Positions 1 to 10,835 of a DNA stretch of 33,158 nt are shown here, piece after piece; positions within the stretch are counted from its first letter, which is position 1, and every line of letters starts with the position of its first letter. Under the pieces are notes generated by a model, which saw only the letters and a list, made by a program, of their open reading frames with translations, made no database searches and was not told where the DNA came from. Both the position numbers and the translations under genes were made by a program. The DNA is from an uncultured Luminiphilus sp. (GTDB lineage Bacteria > Pseudomonadota > Gammaproteobacteria > Pseudomonadales > Halieaceae), in contig CALSUB010000015.1 of NCBI GenBank assembly GCA_943789425.1, forward strand, positions 1-33,158. Reading direction: 5' to 3'.

Positions 1-1515
1 CCTTGTCCTTCAGCAACGTCGATAAAATGCGGACGAACGCCATCGTGGTGCTGATGTGTCGCTTGCCCGAGGTTTTCAGTTGCCCCGCGAACGCGTTGCG
101 AGCAGGTACCGGGAGCGCATACGAGGTGCGCCGTCGTGCGGGGATACTGCCGCCGAGCTGCGCACGACGCTCGCGCATATAACGCATTTCCGGGCTGTCT
201 TCTGGGGGCCGATAAAAGGGCACATCCTTAAGGGCTTTGTCGCTGATTGGCACGCCAAATCGATCCCGAAAAGCCTGCAAACTTTTCATATCCAGCTTTT
301 TCAGTGAATGCGTCTCGTTGCTGGCCTCACCGGCTTCGCTCGTGCCATACCCCTTAACGGTCATGGCAAGAATCACCGTGGGTCGCTCTACCTCCTCGCA
401 GGCTGCTGCATAAGCGGCATACACCTTATACGGATCGTGCCCACCTCGATTGAGGTACATGATGTCGTTGTCGCTGAGGTCTTTGACCAGCTCAAGCGTC
501 TCCGGATACTTACCGAAGAAGTGCTCACGCGTGTAAGCGCCGCCATTGAATTTGCAGTTCTGCAGCTCGCCGTCGCACACCTCATCCATGATCTTTTGCA
601 ACAGCCCACTTTGGTCGCGCTCTAATAACGGGTCCCACTTGCGACCCCAGACGACTTTAATCACCTGCCAACCCGCGCCCCGGAACACACCCTCCAGCTC
701 TTGGATGATTTTACCGTTGCCCCGAACCGGGCCATCCAAGCGCTGCAAATTACAGTTCACCACAAAATGTAAATTCCCCAGCCGCTCACGCCCGGCCAAG
801 GCAATCGCACCCAACGACTCCGGTTCGTCGCACTCACCGTCACCCATGAAACACCAGATTTTCTCGATCGCGATGATCGACCAGACCCCGCTTGCTCTGA
901 TACTTCATCACGTGGGCTTGGTAGATCGCCTGTAACGGGCCCAAGCCCCATCGACACGGTAGGAAACTGCCAGTAATCCGGCATCAGCCATGGGTGGGGG
1001 TAAGACGACAAGCCACGCCCCCCGACCTCCCGGCGAAAATTCTCCAACTGCGCCTCGCTGAGGACACCCTCTAAGTAGGAACGCGCATACATACCCGGTG
1101 CACTGTGGCCTTGGTAGTACACCAGGTCGCCGGGGTGCCCATTCGCGGTGCCTCGGAAAAAATGGTTAACCCCCACGTCATACAAAGTGGCGCTAGAAGA
1201 GAAACTGGAGATGTGCCCGCCCAAGCCGTCCTCGTTGTCGTTGGCGCGCATCACCATGGCGAGCGCATTCCAACGGACCAAGGAGCGGATGCGGCGCTCC
1301 ATAAACATGTCCCCCGGCAAGGGCCGCTCGTCTTCGGGGGAGATCGTATTGCGAAAGGGCGTGGTAATGGCACTGGGCAAAGGCACCCGTGCTGACTCAG
1401 CGTGCTCGGACAACTGTTTGATGAGCTCTCCGGTCGCCTGCGGCCCGTTATGCCGCAGGACCGCGTCCAGTGACTGGGTCCACTCCTCGAGCTCAAATGG
1501 GTCCAACTGCGACAT
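1..1515 (-). CDS. aceE: Pyruvate dehydrogenase E1 component, partial (3' end outside window), two frameshifts
   Basis: This is the thiamine-diphosphate E1 subunit (homodimeric AceE type) of the pyruvate dehydrogenase complex, which decarboxylates pyruvate and passes the acetyl group to E2. About 500 N-terminal residues of the usual ~890 lie in the window. Visible family signatures are PTVSMGLGP, the ThDP motif MGDGECDEPES, NCNLQRLDGPVRGNGKI, REHFFGKYPE and LNRGGHDPYKVYAA. The ATG at 1515 is chosen because GGGAG sits 5 nt upstream; a GTG 12 nt earlier has no such support. The frame breaks near 936 (one extra G) and again near 865-871; from there the third frame stays open to the window edge. 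Both breaks look like indel errors because conserved sequence resumes at once. Two palindromic operator candidates lie upstream. Its partner aceF presumably lies beyond position 1. Confidence 0.93.
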
Positions 1516-1570
1516 GACTACTCCCACCTCATCACGATTTTCATCTTAAAAGCAGGCATCAATCCATATT

Positions 1571-1587
1571 AGTTCTATTATAGAACT
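1571..1587. promoter_or_regulatory. Putative operator, perfect palindrome (proximal to aceE)
   Basis: AGTTCTATTATAGAACT is a perfect inverted repeat: 7-bp arms AGTTCTA/TAGAACT around TTA. It lies 56 bp upstream of the aceE start. On the aceE strand it contains TATAAT, so a bound regulator could cover a -10 element. A second copy lies exactly 75 bp further upstream. It does not resemble the Escherichia coli PdhR site. That it is an operator is inferred from symmetry, duplication and position. Confidence 0.6.
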
Positions 1588-1645
1588 CATAAAATGCGCC
1601 CTTTGAGGTCGCCAGCGTAGCAATATTGGTCGCTCAGCGTAATAT

Positions 1646-1662
1646 AGTTCTATTATAGAATG
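1646..1662. promoter_or_regulatory. Putative operator, second palindrome copy (distal to aceE)
   Basis: AGTTCTATTATAGAATG repeats the first 15 bases of the 1571-1587 site and keeps a perfect TTCTA-TTA-TAGAA core. The last two bases differ, so the outer symmetry is lost. Centre-to-centre distance to the first copy is 75 bp, about seven helical turns, which would put both sites on the same DNA face. It also contains TATAAT on the aceE strand. Confidence 0.55.
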
Positions 1663-1845
1663 TATTATTTATCAGTCGGCCACTCAGCCACCTGAGCCCC
1701 TCCGCGGCTGACCCAGCGGCACTGAGCCGCGCAAGCTCGCTGCGAGAGCTGGCTGAGCCCGGGCTAGATCGAGTGAGACGGCGCGGACCGCAGCGACTGA
1801 AGTGGCGCGGCTGTTCTCGCGCCGAGAATACGGGCAGGTTGGGGG
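1663..1845. other. Intergenic stretch between lldD-like gene and aceE operators
   Basis: No gene is recognised here. There is a 15-bp inverted repeat TTCTCGCGCCGAGAA (1814-1828), 17 bp past the reconstructed lldD stop. It lacks a following T-run, so it is at best a weak terminator. There is also a 10-bp palindrome AGCCCGGGCT (1756-1765). The aceE promoter probably lies toward the 1560-1670 side. Confidence 0.4.
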
Positions 1846-3001
1846 TTATCGGAACCGCAGGTTCTGGCGACCGAGATCTGAGAGAGATTGTGCACCCATG
1901 AGCTTCATGTCCCGTGTTAGCTCACTGTGCATGTTAGTGAGCGCTCGCTCAACGCCTTGTCGACCGGCTCCCGCCAAGGCGTAAAGGTACCATCGCCCCC
2001 CTGAACAGGCTTTGCGCACCGAGGGAGAGTGCCTTCAGTACGTGAGTGCCGCGTTGTATACCGCCGTCGCAAATGACATCGATATCGCTGCCCACGGCGT
2101 CGATGATCTCGGCGAGCTGATCAAAGGGGGCTCTACTGCCGTCAAGCTGTCGACCTCCGTGATTAGATACCATAATGGCATCCGCTCCGATTGCGACCGC
2201 TTTACGCGCATCCTCCACCGACATAATGCCCTTCAGACAGAACGCTTTTCCCCAGCGCTCCCGCACCGCGGCAGCGGCGTCCCAATCCATGGTCTGATCC
2301 AACATCGTCGAAAAGTAATCAGACACCGAAATGCTGACATTCGACCCCTCGGCGATGTGGCTTTGCAAGTTCGATAAGGCAAAGGGCTCTCTGAGCAGAT
2401 AGTTCAGCGTCCAACTGGGGTGCGTCGCAAAGCTTAGTAAGCTCGCTGGCGTCAGCCGAGGTGGAGAGGTGAAACCGGTCCACAGATCCCGCTCGCGATT
2501 TCCGCCAACAATGGTGTCAACGGTGAGGGCAAGCGCGTCAAAGTTGGCTTCCTTACAGCGATCAATCATGTCCCAGGTCAGCGCCTTGTCTTTGTGGTAA
2601 TACAGCTGAAACACTTTTGGCGACCCAATGGTCTCGCCAATCTCCTCTATGCCCACCGTCGCCAACGAAGAAATACCAAATAAGGTGTTGAAGGCCTCCG
2701 CGGCGCGCCCGACCGCCCGCTCGCCGTCATGATGGAACAACCTTTGTAATGCCGTGGGCGAGAGAAAGAGCGGCATATCAATCGGGATACCCATGACTGT
2801 GGTCGAGAGATCAACGGTATCGACGCCGGCCAGCACATTGGGCACCAAGTCGCAGCTTTCATAGGCCGCCGTGTTGCGCCGGTAGGTCACTTCATCGTCA
2901 GCGGCGCCATCGATGTAATGAAAGATAGGGCCCGGCAGACGCGCCTTCGCGAGCTTACGAAACTGGTGGGTGTTGTAACAATCGGCGAGCTTGATACCCA
3001 T
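1846..3001 (-). CDS. lldD: FMN-dependent L-2-hydroxy-acid dehydrogenase (LldD family), one frameshift
   Basis: This is a TIM-barrel flavoenzyme that oxidises an L-2-hydroxy acid, most likely L-lactate to pyruvate, passing electrons to the respiratory chain. Seen in order: N-terminal FHYIDGAADDE, QLYYHKDK with the substrate-binding Tyr, LTVDT, the Lys motif LKGIMSVEDA, and the catalytic-His motif VSNHGGRQLDG. The frame breaks at about 2013-2016 (one extra base). In the next frame the expected C-terminus resumes as GRWYLYALAGAGRQGVERAL and runs to a TAA at 1846-1848, about 385 residues in all. The ATG at 3001 has a GAGAGGAAG ribosome site. It begins 16 bp after the M16 protease stop, so the two are probably cotranscribed. 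Substrate could be lactate, mandelate or another hydroxy acid; the family call is firm, the substrate is not. Confidence 0.85.
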
Positions 3002-3016
3002 TGGCTTCCTCTCGGG

Positions 3017-5865
3017 CTAGTCTAATGGCTGTAACGGCATACTCTCGTGGAAAGCCTCGATGCTGTCTATCACCGTCGCCCCCTCGATCATCGCAAAGGG
3101 GGAGTCGCTCCACGCTCGCCACGCAGCTGAATCAGAATCCGGCTCGGGCTTCGGCGCCAGCACCGTCTCCCGGTAATACGCGCGCACGTCATCTATCGTC
3201 ACGGCGTTCACCGCTGCGATCATCTGCTGGCGACTACCAAACTCGTACCGCTCCCGATTCCAGTCTGATAAAAAGGGCCCCGCTTCATCCGCGAGATTCG
3301 TCGGTGGCTCCGTGAGTGCCGTCAACACACCCGACTTCAAATTGGCAAACTGATCAGCGCTCAATGCCTCCAGCGTCTCGCCATACTCTGTCGCAAAAGC
3401 TTCAAACCGCGCCAACATCTCGACGGGGCCTTTGACCGGCGTCTGAATGTAAAACCCGATCACCGGGTGGTCTTGCAAGGTCGTCGCAATGCCCCCCGCG
3501 GCATAACCTAACTGCTCCTCGGTGCGCAGCGTATCGAAAACGCGATTGCGCAGATGCCGCGCCAAAACGCGACCTGCCGCCTCGCTTGCGACACTTGCCT
3601 CAGGTGCGGCATACAACAGCATCATGCCCAGATCGTCCACCGGCAAGTCAGTATTGTAGGCAACGGTTTTGCCTGCCTCCGGCGCGTAGAATCGCTTTCG
3701 AACGTAGTCTGGGGCGCCCTCCGATGTTGCTGGCAGACCCTCGCGAATGCGCTGCGCCATCGTCTCTGCAAACGCCCTGTCATAGTTGCCGAATAAATAC
3801 ACCCTGACTAATGCATTCTCTAATAGCTCATCCACAAACGCGGTAAATTGCGAGCGGCGTGATCTGGCTCGCTGCCTCACGCAGCGACGCTTCGTCATAA
3901 AACCCCGTTTGCGTCAGGCCGGACAAGGTCCGGCCTAGTTGGCTGACCGGCATTTCGCGCTTGCGATTTTGCAGCCCCCGCAAGAAACGATCTAGCGCCT
4001 GCGTCAAGGCTTGCTCGTCGGGACTCACCCGCAGGGCAGCCAACGCGGCAGCAAGCAACTCTGGCTGCTTATCGGTAAAGCCAGAAATCGAAATACGAAG
4101 CCCCTCGTCTAACTGCAGGCTAAGTCCCATCCCAGCGATGCCCGCCTCGGTGATCAAGCGCCGTTTCATTGAGGTTGTATAGGTCTGCCCACAGCACCAT
4201 CATCACCGCTGCATCGACTCGTTGCTGACGCACGGGCGAGTTCAGATAGAGCTGTGTATACCCTCTGGGTAATTGCGCGAAGGCCTCGCTGCCTTGCAAC
4301 CAGACACTCAAGCCAGGCTCCTCAATCACCTGTTGCGGCTCGCTTTGGGTCGACACAATCGCGAACTGCTCGGGCAGCAGACTGTTCTGGGCTGGCAGCG
4401 CCAACTCATAAGGCGCGACGCGCGCGAGCAGTGCGGCCGGCGCAGGCGTCTCGAGCGGCTCAACGGCATACTGGCCCTCGTAAAAAGTGAGGGTCTCAGA
4501 CACCTCTTGCGCCTGATCGATGGCCCAGACCTGCAAGCGCTCGGGCACTAACTGCGCCAGCACGGCCTCGACGGCAGCCTCGTCAAAACCGACGAAACGA
4601 TACGGCGCCTCAATGGCCTGCCGCGATGGGTAAGTCTGCATTGCGCGGGTGAGCTGATGGCGATAGCGAGAAGTCATCCATTTTTTCAAGAAACCGAAAC
4701 CGGTTGGACAGCGAGGTGCCAAACTCCTCGGCATAGCGATCATCAATGCCTTCGGCGCGCAGCATTTCTAAATACCCGAGCAACATGCGGTGATGTCATC
4801 ACGATGAGCCAGTCCCTCAGGGGTCAGCTGTACTGAAAAAGTAAACAACCCGTAATTACCGTAGCGCGAGGGGTCTGCACTCACCATCAGTGCGCTCGCC
4901 CAACCCAATTCGCGCAACCGGACCGCGGGCGTATCAGGCATTTCGGAACCCAGCACGTAGGAGAGGTACTCGCTCGGTTTGGTGTCGTAAAGATGGGTAT
5001 TGTTATCAATAATAAAATCGAGCCGCAGCTCCCGCGTGTCGTCCTGGGGACGATACCGTACCTGCTTGGCACCCACGTCCTCGAAATCAATCGGCGTAGT
5101 AATGTCTGGCTGAGCCACCTCTTTATTGGGATGTCGGCAAAATAGGCCTCCGCTAAGGCGGCCATCTCGTCTAAGGGGCGCTCGCTGATCAGCGATGCCT
5201 TCATCAGATTGGCACTGTAATAGCGCTGAAAGAACGCGACCGTTGCGGCGTGAAGTCCGCCTTCTGACTTATCGGCCAACGACTCTAAGTTGCCGATTTG
5301 AAAACGATTCGCGGGGTGTGCGCCCAGCAATTTTCGCGCCAGTCGATACTCGATGCGAAAGTCCTGCTCCCGACGCATGGACCACTCGGCGTTGACCGCA
5401 TTTTTTTCCTTGTCGATATACGTCGGGTCGAGCAGCGGATCGGTGAAGAAGCTAGAAAATCGATCTAAGGCCCTCCGGAAAGGCATCGTTCTCTACCGTC
5501 ATCATGTAATTGGTGATATCGAGCCCGGTGTAGGCATTAGACATTCCACCGTGCTCTGCAGTGAACGCCATAAAGCCATCAGGGTCTGGGAATTGGGCTG
5601 AACCCATGAAGAGCATGTGCTCGAGGTAGTGCGCCATCCCCGGATACTCGTCGGGGTCTGCCGCCGCGCCCAAGCCAACGCTCAACGCCGCTGCTGATTT
5701 CTCAACCGTCGGGTCAGACACCAACATGACCTCTAGACCATTAGCCAACTCGACCAATGCGTAGGCGCGATCATCATTAGGGCTGAGTCACCACACCGGT
5801 CTCTCGCTCGTCGGCGCCGGGGTGGATTCGCCGCAGCCCCCCAATGACGCCATCAAGATCAGCAT
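3017..5865 (-). CDS. M16A (pitrilysin/insulinase-like) zinc protease, putative lipoprotein, multiple frameshifts
   Basis: This is a periplasmic or envelope metallopeptidase of the protease III/insulysin class. The inverted zinc motif HYLEHMLF (HxxEH) is present, followed by FPDPDGFMAFTAEHGG and SNAYTG, then the middle and C-terminal M16 repeats, ending with RTEEQLGYAAGG. The N-terminus reads MLILMASLGGC, a short lipoprotein signal with lipobox, so the start at 5865 (or GTG 5868) is tentative. The frame changes near 5470, 5128, 4790, 4670, 4154 and 3854, with two further shifts needed near 5780-5835. Both insertions and deletions occur. Corrected length is about 945 residues, normal for the family. 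Homology continues in the new frame after each break. Sequence errors are more likely than decay, but this gene carries the most indels in the window, so a pseudogene is not excluded. Confidence 0.8.
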
Positions 5866-6021
5866 CACGCCGACCCCAAAGCCCCTCGACGTGCCGAAAA
5901 AACAGAAAATGGCGCCCTATAGCGCAACACGATATCGGAGTAACCAGGCATGAGATTCAAGCTCTTATGTCAGTGAGTGAAAAAGCTAACGGCGTCGGAT
6001 TAACCGTCAGCAGCCGCGCCG

Positions 6022-7086
6022 TCAGGTACTGGGCGCCGTTTCCCGGGCAGGCCAGGCGGAGAGAATGGCATTCACCAAGGTCGCTAGCGGTATGGCAAAG
6101 AAGACACCCCACACCCCCCATAAGCCGCCAAAAAACAGCACCGCAATGACGATCGCTACCGGGTGTAAGTCAACTGCCTCGGAAAACAATAACGGGACTA
6201 ATACGTTGCCATCTAAGATTTGAATCACCGCATAAGCGCCGAAAACCCAGTAAAAATCCGGCGTCACACCGAATTGAAAATACGCCACGACAAGAACGGG
6301 AATCGTCACTAGGGTTGCGCCGATATAGGGCACGATCACCGACAGCCCCACCAGCAATCCCAGCAGTGCCGCATAGTTCAGCGAAAAGATCGCAAAAACA
6401 ATGTAAGTGGCAGCACCCACGATCACCACCTCAATGCCCTTTCCGCGCGCATAGTTCGCAAATTGCTGATTCAGCTCACGCCATATGCTGTCCAATAACG
6501 GCCGCTTTTTGGGTAAATGGCCAGCAAACCAGTTTATTAACTGCTCTCGATCTTTGAGAAAGAAAAAGACCATCAGGGGAATCAAGATCACGTAGACAAT
6601 CGTCGCCAATACGCTGGGGATAGAACTCAGGCCCTTGGTCACCAATAGCTGGCCAATCGACGCCATCTCTGTCTGAATCACCGCCGTCAACTCATTCACC
6701 TGTTGCTGCGTGAACAAAACGGGATACTCCTCGGGCAGGGTCACCAATGCCCGCCTTCCTGCCTCGATCATAGCCGGCGCCTCGCGCACCAGAGCCATTA
6801 ATTGTCGCCACACCAAGGGTGCCAAACCGAGTAAAAAAGCAAAGAACCCGCTGAGGAACAGCAGTGTCGAAACGCCCACGCTGACTTCGGCCGGCAACCC
6901 CCTGTGGCGCAGAAAATTGGCCACGCCTTGCATCAAGTAAGCGAGCACAACGGCCACAAAGACGGGCGCCAGAATGTCGCCAAAGATCAGCAGCACAGCA
7001 AAAGCAGCCGCTAACAGCACCAAGAGGATGACGGCCTCTTCCTCGCTAAAATAACGCTGATACCACCGCGTGAGTACTTCTTTCAC
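6022..7086 (-). CDS. perM: PerM/AI-2E family inner-membrane permease
   Basis: This is a multi-pass inner-membrane protein of the PerM (AI-2 exporter-like, UPF0118) family; its transported substrate is uncertain. The N-terminus KEVLTRWYQRYFSEEEAV closely follows E. coli PerM, with early membrane segments in residues ~15-85, a long periplasmic or cytosolic linker with VWRQLMALVREAP, and the family motif region VPYIGATLVTIPV near residues 235-250. The frame is intact at about 354 residues. The GTG at 7086 is preferred because GGAG lies 10 nt upstream; the TTG at 7095 would have only 1 nt between its ribosome site and the codon. It follows the tusA-like gene by about 20 bp and lies back to back with bepA, as in E. 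coli where perM neighbours bepA. Confidence 0.88.
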   Translation of the reverse strand: MKEVLTRWYQRYFSEEEAVILLVLLAAAFAVLLIFGDILAPVFVAVVLAYLMQGVANFLRHRGLPAEVSVGVSTLLFLSGFFAFLLGLAPLVWRQLMALVREAPAMIEAGRRALVTLPEEYPVLFTQQQVNELTAVIQTEMASIGQLLVTKGLSSIPSVLATIVYVILIPLMVFFFLKDREQLINWFAGHLPKKRPLLDSIWRELNQQFANYARGKGIEVVIVGAATYIVFAIFSLNYAALLGLLVGLSVIVPYIGATLVTIPVLVVAYFQFGVTPDFYWVFGAYAVIQILDGNVLVPLLFSEAVDLHPVAIVIAVLFFGGLWGVWGVFFAIPLATLVNAILSAWPARETAPST

Positions 7087-7105
7087 TTGAATCAAACTCC
7101 TCGGA

Positions 7106-7346
7106 TTACGCTTTGATAATCATCAATCTCAGCACGTCGTCTGGTAGTCGCTCGCAGCTCACCTGGTGTCCCGCTAAGCGCGCAAAACTCTCAAAGTCCC
7201 TCTCCGAGCCTGCATCAGTGCTCAACACCTCAAGGACGCCACCGACCGGGATATCACGCAGCGCTCGCTTAGCCAGTAACAAAGGCATTGGACAGCGTTC
7301 ACCGCGGGCATCGACCGAATCAACCGGCGACAGAGGGGTCAGACAT
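7106..7346 (-). CDS. TusA/SirA-like sulfur carrier protein, one frameshift
   Basis: This small protein is of the TusA fold. The signature GERCPMPLLLAKRAL carries the CPxP motif whose cysteine binds persulfide sulfur in TusA; it is followed by a C-terminal sheet segment with RLPDDVLRLMIIKA. The last 60 residues are in one frame. The matching N-terminus (ATG at 7346, reading MSDPSVAG) is one base out of frame; removing one base near 7317-7323 gives a 79-residue protein, the family's normal size. The gene precedes perM on the same strand, a known neighbourhood. A role in sulfur relay is a family inference, and other TusA-like paralogues (YedF type) cannot be excluded. Confidence 0.72.
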
Positions 7347-7471
7347 AGCGTATGGCCAGATCGTTTGACGTCGAAGTATATCGTTTATTCGCAGGACGCA
7401 GTTTGAGAAGCCCGCATTTTCACACTCGCAGTCACCTCCCGGCACACCCGCAAGTAAGCTAGAGTATCGAC

Positions 7472-8941
7472 ATGACTCGGCCACCCCTCATCATCGCCCA
7501 CGTGACCCTGTTGCTGAGTGTGATTACCCTCAGCCTGCTGACACGAGTGAACGCGAGCACTGAAGACCTCAAAATCCCCAATTTGGGTGAGTCGAGCACC
7601 AGCTTGTTTTCCGCCGACTATGAGTACGAGATTGGACGGATGTGGCTCCGTAGCTTTCAGAGGGCAAGCCCCGCTGGTCAACGACCCCCTATTGCACAGC
7701 TACCTCGAAAATCTGACCTTTGAATTAGCACAGCACAGTGACCTTCAAGATCGGCGTATCGAACTGGTCATTGTCGATAATCCTTCCATCAACGCGTTCG
7801 CGGTGCCCGGTGGGGTGATGGGTGTCCACAACGGGCTCTTTCTGTACGCAGAGACCGAAGATGAGTTTGCGACGGTGATGGCCCACGAAATTGCGCACCT
7901 CAGCCAACGGCATTTTTCTCGCCGAATGGAGCTGGCCGCACAACAGGGGCCGATGCAACTCGCAGGGCTATTGGCCGGCATCTTATTGGCTGCGACCGTC
8001 GGTACCGACGCCGGGCTCGCCGCGATGACAACGCTCAAGGGCTCGCTCAAGACGAGCAGTTACGCTACAGCCGATCGAACGAAGCCGAGGCTGATCGAGT
8101 CGGTCTCAGAACACTGTATGAGGCGGGCATGGACCCCTATGCCGCCCCGCAAATGTTTGAGCGGATGCTCGCCGCCACCCGTTACAGCTCAACCAATCGG
8201 GTACCCGAATTTATGCGCACTCACCCGCTGTCAGAGAGACGAATCGCTGATACCCGCACGCGCGCCATGCAATACCCCAAGCGCATCCGCCCTGTCAGCC
8301 TCGACTTTCAGCTCATGCGAGCGCGGGTTGAGGTGCACTCTGCGCAAACCCCAGAAGAGGCGGTGGCAAGCTTTCGCGCCGCGCTTCAGGGTCAAACCCG
8401 TTCACCAGAGGCCACCACTTATGGCTTGGTTCTCGCGTTGACGGCAGCAGGCCGACCTAATGAAGCGGCGCTGTCACTCGATAGTATCTGGTCGGGGAAC
8501 ACGGATCGGATCGAGTATGTGATCGCGGATGCAGAAATTGACTTGGCGCGGGGCAATCCACAACGCGCTGTCGCCACGCTCGAGCAGCGCCTTGAGTTAT
8601 CGCCAGGCAACCATCCTCTGACAATGGCTTACGCCGACGCCTTGCACCAAGCAGGATCACCTCACCTCGCTGAGGCCGCATTAATTGAACAATCGCGACG
8701 CGTCAGTAATGACCCCGGGCTTTGGTATCTATTGGCTGAAGTACAAGGCCTAGCCGGCAATATTATTGGCTTGCATCGCTCCAGAGCCGAATATTTTATT
8801 ATGATCAATGCCTTGGACGCCGCCGAAAAACAGTTGGGCTACGCACAGGCGCTGACGGATCGCGACTTCACGACCTCGTCACTGATCAACGAGCGCCTGC
8901 GGGATATTCAGTCCATGCGCGCAGAGATGGATCGGGGGTAG
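7472..8941 (+). CDS. bepA: Periplasmic M48 metalloprotease with TPR domain, BepA-like, two frameshifts
   Basis: This is a zinc protease and chaperone that in E. coli supports outer-membrane protein and LptD assembly. There is an N-terminal signal peptide (HVTLLLSVITLSLLTRVNA), then VIVDNPSINAFAVPGG, the zinc motif HEIAHLSQRHF, a third-ligand motif NEAEADRVGLRTL, and from about residue 300 a helical TPR-like region (AEIDLARGNPQRAVATLEQRL). The frame shifts near 7650-7665 (one extra base) and near 8031 (one missing base); between and after these the sequence aligns without gaps. Reconstructed length is about 489 residues, typical for BepA. It is divergent from the tusA-perM pair, with about 125 bp between, and converges on nadA with only 24 bp between stops. 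Confidence 0.85.
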
Positions 8942-8965
8942 TAAGTCCCCGCGCGCCGACCGGCG

Positions 8966-10021
8966 TTACGGCTTGAGCGTCTCCGCAAAGGCGAGCATTC
9001 GCTCGAGCGGCCGCATCGCCGCGGTAGCGATATCAGTGGGCACATGAATCTCGTTGTCATCCCGATCAAAGACTGACGCCATCGACTCCAGATCGTTCAT
9101 GGCCATCCACGGGCAGTTAGCGCAACTGCGACAGGTGGCGCCCTTCCCCGCTGTCGGCGCGATGATGAACTGCTTATCGGGAGCGGCCTGCTGTAATTTA
9201 TAAAAGATGCCTTGGTCTGTGGCGACAATGAAAGTGCTGTGGGGTAACGACTGAGCGGCGCGGATAATCTGCGTGGTGGACCCCACATGATCCGCTAACG
9301 CAATGACGTTCGCCGGTGACTCTGGGTGCACCAAAACCGCCGCGTCAGGATGCACTTGCTTGAGGTCAAGGATACCTCGCGCTTTAAACTCCTCGTGCAC
9401 GATACACGCGCCATCCCACAGCAAGACGTCAGCCCCTGACTCTCGCTGGACGTAATCGCCCAAGTGTTTGTCCGGCGCCCAAATAATAGGCTTATCTTGA
9501 GCGGCCAGATGCTCTGCAACATCCAAGGCAATACTCGATGTGACCACCCAGTCAGCGCGCGCCTTCACCGCCGCCGAAGTGTTGGCATACACCACCACCT
9601 CCCGCTCTGGGTGGGCGTCACAAAAGTCGCGAAAACGCGTCGATCGGGCAGCCTTCATCGAGGGAGCAAGTGGCTTCAAGAGTTGGCATGAGCACCCGTT
9701 TGCTGGGTGTCAAAATTTTGGCGGTTTCTCCCATAAATCGGACACCCGCCACAATTAAGGTTTCCGCCGAGTGATCACGGCCAAAACGCGCCATCTCCAG
9801 TGAATCCGATACACAGCCCCCCGTGGCTTCGGCGAGCGCTTGAATTTCTGGGGCGGTGTAATAATGCGCCACGATCACCGCGTTGTGCGCGCTCAGGTGA
9901 CCTCGAATCGTGGACTCCAGTGCGGCCCGCCGCGCTTCTGACAGCGCGCCAGTTTGCCTGCGATCCAAATGGGATTGCACTTGCGTGCGAATCTCAGCGA
10001 GTTTTTCTTGGGCTATCGACA
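8966..10021 (-). CDS. nadA: Quinolinate synthase A, one frameshift
   Basis: This is the [4Fe-4S] enzyme that condenses iminoaspartate with dihydroxyacetone phosphate to quinolinate in de novo NAD synthesis. Diagnostic stretches are [73 protein letters not shown] and the C-terminal cluster motif [13 protein letters not shown]. The frame breaks in an A/T homopolymer at about 9632-9635, where removing one T (minus strand) joins DEGCPIDAF to RDFCDAHPE. Start is taken as the ATG at 10021 by family length (~351 residues). A TTG at 10082, immediately after the upstream hydratase stop, would extend it by 20 residues. An essential biosynthetic gene broken this way argues for a sequence error. Confidence 0.92.
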
Positions 10022-10082
10022 TGGGAAAAGACGTGTAAATACCTTTGGGAACACTAGCATATTCTGGGCGCAACGGCCCCAA

Positions 10083-10835
10083 TCAGCGACCGTGAAATAA
10101 CGGTGTCCGCTTTTCTCGCTGCGCGCGAATACCCTCTTGCAAATCCTCCGAGTCGGCACAGTGCTTGGCACGCACCTCGGCATCAGCCCGCGCGTACGTG
10201 CCCACTTCGATCTGTCGGATCAAATCGAGCATTGTGCTGACCGATAGCGGCGCTAGTTTCAATAACGTTTCAGCATAAGCCTGAGCCGCTGCCCGCACTT
10301 CGTCAGCACTGTGAACCGAATCTAATAATTGATGTGCCAGTAGTTGTTCCGAGGAAAACGTCTCCGCCGCCACCAATAATCGTTTACACAAATTAGGGCC
10401 GAGTCGCCGTGTGAGTCGCTCAATACCCTCTACCGGATAACACAGCCCAATCGCCGCTGCGGGAATGCGCAAGATCATGCCCGCGCGACCAATGCGAAAA
10501 TCACAACTCAGTGCCAATTCAGCCCCACCGCCGAACACATTACCCGTGAGGACTGCAATCGTAGGAATAGGTAATCCGGCGATTCGATTCGTCACGGACT
10601 GAAAACGGTCGCCACTGATCACACCGTCAAGGATTTGCGATAAATCTGCGCCCGCACAAAAAATACGGTCGTCAGAGGACGTAATCACAAGCACTCGTGT
10701 CGCTGGCTCTAGCGCATCAAGCGCGGTGTCAATCGCTGCCAATTCGGTCGCGCCGAGCGCATTGCGCCGGGCAGGATTATCAAAAGAGAGCGTCGCAATA
10801 CCCTGCTCTTGCACAAACGAAATCGTGTTGGACAC
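10083..10835 (-). CDS. Enoyl-CoA hydratase/isomerase family protein
   Basis: This is a crotonase-fold enzyme acting on an acyl-CoA thioester. The fold is marked by NPARRNALGATE near the N-terminus, the CoA/oxyanion region FCAGADLSQ and GNVFGGGAELALSCDFRIG, about 250 residues in total. The position of the first catalytic Glu of classical hydratases is within GGGAELAL, so hydratase or isomerase activity is possible. The GTG at 10835 is chosen because AAAGGAAGTG lies just upstream; longer readings add 45 residues unlike the family. The gene is divergent from the tandem TetR regulator (190-bp gap) and directly upstream of nadA. The exact reaction is not determined by sequence alone. Confidence 0.85.
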   Translation of the reverse strand: MSNTISFVQEQGIATLSFDNPARRNALGATELAAIDTALDALEPATRVLVITSSDDRIFCAGADLSQILDGVISGDRFQSVTNRIAGLPIPTIAVLTGNVFGGGAELALSCDFRIGRAGMILRIPAAAIGLCYPVEGIERLTRRLGPNLCKRLLVAAETFSSEQLLAHQLLDSVHSADEVRAAAQAYAETLLKLAPLSVSTMLDLIRQIEVGTYARADAEVRAKHCADSEDLQEGIRAQREKRTPLFHGR

